From Candidatus Aenigmatarchaeota archaeon (lineage in GTDB: Archaea > Aenigmatarchaeota > Aenigmatarchaeia > QMZS01): 51,880 bases of DNA. The stretch spans positions 1 through 51,880 of the forward strand of contig JAGLVB010000013.1 of assembly GCA_023134135.1 (NCBI GenBank). The letters run 5' to 3'. The notes under the pieces were generated by a model. It made no database searches, was not told the DNA's origin, and saw only the letters and a list, made by a program, of their open reading frames with translations. The position numbers and the translations under genes were made by a program. Positions 48,662 to 51,880 of this stretch are shown piece after piece (positions within the stretch are counted from its first letter, which is position 1; each line of letters starts with the position of its first letter).

Positions 48662-48686
48662 TATATTTTGTAAAGTGTGTTATATT

Positions 48687-49589
48687 ATGGAGGAACAGGA
48701 ATATTTTTTAGGTGTTGATGCAGGAGCAACTAAGACAACATTATTTGTTGTTAATTCAAAAGGAAAAAAAATATTCGAAACAAAGAAAGATAATTTATCT
48801 CATAGGCATTTGACAGAAAAACAATTTGTAAATACTCTTGATGAAATCGCTTTATCAATAAAACAAGATATCAAATTTTCATGTTTTGCTTTTGCGGGAA
48901 TGGATACTGAGGAAGAGGAAAAGAAAATTGTAAAAATGATTAAAAAAAGCAAGTTAGGTAAAATGGTTAAATCAGATTTTATTGTTGTAAATGATATTGA
49001 AACTGTGTTGCCTTCTATTGATGCGGAAAATGGGGCTGTTGCAATTGCGGGAACCGGTTCTGCTTTTTTTGCAGTAAGCAAAAACAAAACTGTTAAAGCA
49101 AGTGGTGTGGGTTATTTGCTGGCTGACGAGGGTTCAGGTTATTTTATTGGACTTAAAGTTTTGAGAGCGGCAGTAAAATCAAATGATGGAAGAGGAAAGA
49201 AAACAATTCTTGAAAAAATGGTATTTAATAAATTAAAGATAAAGAATGTAGAAGATTTGGTGGATTATATTTATACAGGAAATCTAAAGAAACAGGTTGC
49301 GGAATTTGCCCCTCTGGCTGAAAAAGCCCTTGAGAAAAAAGATAGGGTTGCGAGAGATATTCTCAATTCAGCGGTTGATGAAATTGAAGTAGGGATTAAG
49401 GCTGTTGTTAAAAGAGCGGGACTTAAGGGGAATTCTAAGATTGCTTTAACAGGGAGTGTTTTCACCAATAAATTTATAATGAAATATTTGAACCCGAGAA
49501 TTAAAAAACTTTTTCCAAAAGCGGAAATTTGCATTGTCAAAAACTCAGCGATTGGGGCTGCGAAACTTGCAATAAAAGAATCCAAATAA
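48687..49589 (+). CDS. BadF/BcrA/N-acetylglucosamine-kinase family ATPase
   Basis: This 300-residue ASKHA-fold protein has phosphate-1 motif G-V-D-A-G-A-T-K-T-T near 8-17, A-G-T-G-S-A near 119, and the later A-D-E-G-S-G-Y near 143. The start at ATG 48687 is chosen because a longer frame from 48609 reads inside korB. The family includes sugar kinases such as archaeal glucosamine/GlcNAc kinases and the ATP-dependent activators of benzoyl-CoA or 2-hydroxyacyl-CoA dehydratases. No cluster-binding Cys pair is seen, so a sugar kinase is more likely. It is followed 4 bases later by PGI, supporting a role in hexose or hexosamine use. Confidence 0.75.
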   Translation: MEEQEYFLGVDAGATKTTLFVVNSKGKKIFETKKDNLSHRHLTEKQFVNTLDEIALSIKQDIKFSCFAFAGMDTEEEEKKIVKMIKKSKLGKMVKSDFIVVNDIETVLPSIDAENGAVAIAGTGSAFFAVSKNKTVKASGVGYLLADEGSGYFIGLKVLRAAVKSNDGRGKKTILEKMVFNKLKIKNVEDLVDYIYTGNLKKQVAEFAPLAEKALEKKDRVARDILNSAVDEIEVGIKAVVKRAGLKGNSKIALTGSVFTNKFIMKYLNPRIKKLFPKAEICIVKNSAIGAAKLAIKESK

Positions 49590-49593
49590 TATT

Positions 49594-50274
49594 ATGTGGC
49601 AACTCGAAAAAATAAATAAACTTGAACCTGATATAAGAACTTTGTTTGATATGAAGGAAGTAATTTATGATAAACAATGGCTTAAGAACCAGAAAGACAA
49701 AGATTTGTATTTTATGTATCGGAATATTTTTAAGGAAGAGGATAAAAATAAAATAGAAAAATCAGGTTTGAGGTATGATGTTACTGTAATACCCCCTGGA
49801 ATGCTCGGGCGCGAATTTACCAAGACTGTTGGACATTACCATGAAATTGCGGTTGAAGATTTATCTTATCCTGAAGTTTATCAGGTTTTGAAAGGCGAAG
49901 CAATTTTCCTTATTCAGAAAATTGATTTTGACACAAACAAAATAATTGATGTGTGTTTTTCAAGATGTTCTGCAGGGGACGTTTTTGTGATTCCACCAAA
50001 TTACGGTCATGTTACAATAAACCATTCAAATCAGGAACTTGTGATGTCTAACTGGGTTGCATCAAATTTTAAATCAGTCTACTATTCTATAAAATATATG
50101 GGCGGTGCATGCCATTTTTTTCTTGATGAAGGCTGGGTGAAAAATAATAGGTATCCTTTGGTTCCTGACCTTAGGGAACTACAGGGAAAAACCATGGAAG
50201 ATATGTACACGTTTATAAACACTCCCGAGAAACTGGAATTTCTAAAAAATCCAAAAATAGAACCTGAGTTGTGA
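49594..50274 (+). CDS. Cupin-type phosphoglucose isomerase
   Basis: This 226-residue archaeal enzyme interconverts glucose-6-phosphate and fructose-6-phosphate. The cupin metal site is G-H-Y-H-E near 87-91 plus E in P-E-V-Y near 99 and the later His in P-P-N-Y-G-H-V near 137-143. V-T-V-I-P-P-G-M-L near 63 and E-V-Y-Q-V-L-K-G near 99-106 match the family. It carries about 25 extra N-terminal residues. It is unrelated to bacterial PGI. It sits 4 bases after the sugar kinase gene, a natural pairing in sugar entry into glycolysis or gluconeogenesis. Confidence 0.88.
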   Translation: MWQLEKINKLEPDIRTLFDMKEVIYDKQWLKNQKDKDLYFMYRNIFKEEDKNKIEKSGLRYDVTVIPPGMLGREFTKTVGHYHEIAVEDLSYPEVYQVLKGEAIFLIQKIDFDTNKIIDVCFSRCSAGDVFVIPPNYGHVTINHSNQELVMSNWVASNFKSVYYSIKYMGGACHFFLDEGWVKNNRYPLVPDLRELQGKTMEDMYTFINTPEKLEFLKNPKIEPEL

Positions 50275-50302
50275 CATGAACAATTAAAAGAATCTCAGAA
50301 TA

Positions 50303-50320
50303 ATTTTTCAAATGAAAAAT
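50303..50320. repeat. Short intergenic hairpin after PGI gene
   Basis: ATTTTTCA-AA-TGAAAAAT forms a perfect 8-base-arm inverted repeat 29 bases after the PGI stop, with a T-rich left side. It probably marks the end of the korA-PGI transcript. The remaining gap to 50405 shows no gene. Confidence 0.4.
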
Positions 50321-50405
50321 CTGCAAATGCGTTTTATTTTACAGATATGCCCTGAGGCTCTGCCTTAATTGGATATTTCATTTTATATAAAATACAATTT
50401 ATATT

Positions 50406-51521
50406 ATGATTAAAGATACAGGAACATTCAAAATATATAATAAAATTAAAAATTTAGTTATTCCCCTTTCTGAATGCATTCCTGAAACCGATTCTGAGAC
50501 TTCAAATAAATCAAATCAGAAGTATCCATCATCTAAAATCAAATTCCTGTTTCTGGGCGGATTAATTGTGTGTTTTGCATTATTTTATGCTTCTGGTTAT
50601 ATAAATTTGCCCACAGGCAATATTATTTCTTCCGAACCTGTTGTGTTTTCAGAACCCGTTGTTCTGGGAAAATCTGTGTATCCTGAGAAGGTGGCGCACG
50701 GGGATGTGTTGCTTGAGAAGGTTTTTATTGAGGATGAATACGGGATTGAATCTGTTACGGGCGAGATCGAGGGCATTGACAACATGACATTTTCTTTGAT
50801 TGATGGCACTCTGAAAAATGGAACATGGCAGAATGCATGGATCGTGCACACCACAGAGAATATGAAATGGTACACCACCGTCATCACAATAAAAAACATC
50901 AAAGGGGAAACCACGGTCACAACACTTCTTTGGCAGGACCCTACTGTTTACCACCCCGCATCCCAGATAACAGAAGGAACTTTTGATACAGGGGATTTTA
51001 CTTTTCAGGATAATGTTATAGTTCAGGACAACCTTACTGTGACTGGAAATCTAACAGTTGTAAATGGCAATATCAAGGTACAGGGTGCTGATATAATACC
51101 TAGCGGGTTAATTGTAATGTGGTCAGGAACCTATGACAACATCCCGACCGGCTGGGGTTTGTGCGACGGGACGAGCGGCACCCCGAATTTGACGGATAGA
51201 TTTATCTACGGGGTCAACGCGAGCTACGCGTCCGGCAATGACGGGGATATAAATGCGACCGGCGGGTCGAGCAGCTATAACCTTACAGTAGCCCAGTTAC
51301 CTCCACACAATCACACAGTCAACGACCCCGGGCACAGCCACACACTTGGGGCTGGGACCAGTACGTCCACCAACTGGCTCGCTAAGCGAGTGGGCGCGGC
51401 AAGCGGCTCCCTTACAACCGGGACGTCGTTTACTGGCATCACCCTCGGTAACACGGGGGACGGCGCTCCGATTGACAACCGTCCTGATTACTATGCCCTC
51501 GCATTTATAATGAAGCTTTAG
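50406..51521 (+). CDS. Membrane-anchored surface protein with phage tail-collar domain
   Basis: This 371-residue protein has a charged N-terminus, one membrane helix (about 47-65, F-L-F-L-G-G-L-I-V-C-F), then an extracellular beta-rich stalk (about 80-230, Thr/Val/Asn-rich with a N-L-T-V-T-G-N-L-T-V repeat). The C-terminal 140 residues are a tail-collar/microcystin-dependent-protein domain: P-T-G-W-G-L-C-D-G, P-N-L-T-D-R-F-I-Y-G, P-P-H-N-H-T, G-H-S-H-T and the terminal R-P-D-Y-Y-A-L-A-F-I-M-K-L. From about 51100 on the DNA is far more GC-rich than the rest of the window. It is a phage- or bacterium-derived adhesion domain grafted onto an archaeal surface anchor. Confidence 0.85.
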   Translation: MIKDTGTFKIYNKIKNLVIPLSECIPETDSETSNKSNQKYPSSKIKFLFLGGLIVCFALFYASGYINLPTGNIISSEPVVFSEPVVLGKSVYPEKVAHGDVLLEKVFIEDEYGIESVTGEIEGIDNMTFSLIDGTLKNGTWQNAWIVHTTENMKWYTTVITIKNIKGETTVTTLLWQDPTVYHPASQITEGTFDTGDFTFQDNVIVQDNLTVTGNLTVVNGNIKVQGADIIPSGLIVMWSGTYDNIPTGWGLCDGTSGTPNLTDRFIYGVNASYASGNDGDINATGGSSSYNLTVAQLPPHNHTVNDPGHSHTLGAGTSTSTNWLAKRVGAASGSLTTGTSFTGITLGNTGDGAPIDNRPDYYALAFIMKL

Positions 51522-51666
51522 GGGCTTTGAAATTTGAATTCTGAACCGCTTCTGTCACCAGACTATTCACAGATGCTCTGCCCCCGTTATTAGGCAATCT
51601 GCCGGCAAATCCCGTTGGAAATTAAGTTAATTTTTAATAAATAATAAGACTTATTATAATAATATT

Positions 51667-51880
51667 ATGGAAAAGAAAAACCAATTAAAACAATTAAAAC
51701 CAAAGATTGTAAAAATTTTGACGAAGAATCATGTAGTCAGAGCCGGAATATTCGGCTCATATGCCCGGGGAGAACAAAAGAAAAACAGCGATATAGATAT
51801 TCTGATTGAAGTAAAAGCGAAAAAATTTAGTTTGTTTGATTTAGCAGGTATAGAGTTAGAGCTTGAAAAAACCTTGAGAA
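51667..51880 (+). CDS. Minimal nucleotidyltransferase (MNT), partial
   Basis: The frame from ATG 51667 runs off the right edge after 71 residues. It contains G-I-F-G-S-Y-A-R-G-E near 27 and N-S-D-I-D-I-L near 40. These are the nucleotide-binding and catalytic Asp motifs of small MNT proteins such as the MntA antitoxin of HepT/MntA pairs. The gap from 51522 to 51666 has no gene; its first half is GC-rich like the preceding gene. A HepT partner would lie beyond the window. The family is secure; the toxin link is inference. Confidence 0.85.
   Translation, partial: MEKKNQLKQLKPKIVKILTKNHVVRAGIFGSYARGEQKKNSDIDILIEVKAKKFSLFDLAGIELELEKTLR

Noticed and set aside
48609-48686. Upstream extension of the BadF-type kinase
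   Set aside because: It reads inside the end of korB and adds unmatched residues. ATG 48687 directly precedes the phosphate-binding motif.

Overview
The window is AT-rich archaeal chromosome. It carries MCM, an Orc1/Cdc6 initiator, a GINS subunit, Alba, TBP, Rad50, a geranylgeranyl-reductase-family flavoprotein and cupin-type phosphoglucose isomerase. There are no bacterial replication or ribosome genes, TATA-like elements sit about 20-40 bases before several genes, and many genes overlap by ATGA or TAATG. An uncultured, streamlined lineage (DPANN- or altiarchaeal-like) is plausible, but I cannot fix the phylum from this sequence.

Layout. (1) 0-0.9 kb: the start of a minus-strand ribbon-helix-helix plus PLD-type protein operon, then a hairpin-rich gap. 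(2) 0.9-13.1 kb: housekeeping and replication/repair genes (antiporter, CMP kinase, MCM, CBS-zinc protein, Rad50, Alba, membrane OB-fold, geranylgeranyl reductase, CTP synthase) and three unrecognised genes, mostly on the minus strand. (3) 13.1-18.1 kb: the replication-origin region. A small winged-helix gene is followed by a 760-bp array of GTTCACGTGAAC palindromes and same-direction half-sites, then an AAA+ winged-helix ATPase. Next comes a classic origin of two inverted ORB-like boxes around an AT-rich tract, then orc1/cdc6, GINS and a pilin-like gene on the plus strand. (4) 18.3-19.4 kb: a HAD phosphatase and TBP. (5) 19.5-45.9 kb: a large surface-glycan island with a flippase, UDP-L-FucNAc-type sugar-nucleotide genes, glycosyltransferases, methyltransferases, an aminotransferase, a polysaccharide deacetylase, a UDP-sugar dehydrogenase, GT-C and GT2 membrane proteins, two B12-type radical SAM proteins and an AglD-like membrane protein. 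It contains at least two scars of decayed genes. (6) 46.0-50.3 kb: 2-oxoacid:ferredoxin oxidoreductase, a BadF/NAGK-type sugar kinase and cupin PGI. (7) 50.4-51.9 kb: a surface protein with a GC-rich phage tail-collar domain, then the start of a minimal nucleotidyltransferase gene.

The strongest unexplained signal is the array at 13806-14566. Nine palindromes (six perfect, three degenerate) are spaced 92, 103, 72, 61, 72, 82, 154 and 113 bp apart. Every spacing lies within 0.5 bp of a whole multiple of 10.25 bp, so all palindromes face the same side of the helix. Seven of the first eight are followed by a same-direction half-site exactly 19 bp on, and most have another 11 bp further. The array is bracketed by a small winged-helix protein and an Orc/TniB-like AAA+ ATPase, and sits about 1 kb from the canonical ORB origin. 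I read it as an undescribed initiator/iteron or centromere-like nucleoprotein system. A second link is a TATTACA-N-TGTAATA palindrome found upstream of mcm, upstream of the winged-helix gene and, with one mismatch, in the cdc6 upstream region. It may be a shared replication-gene operator.
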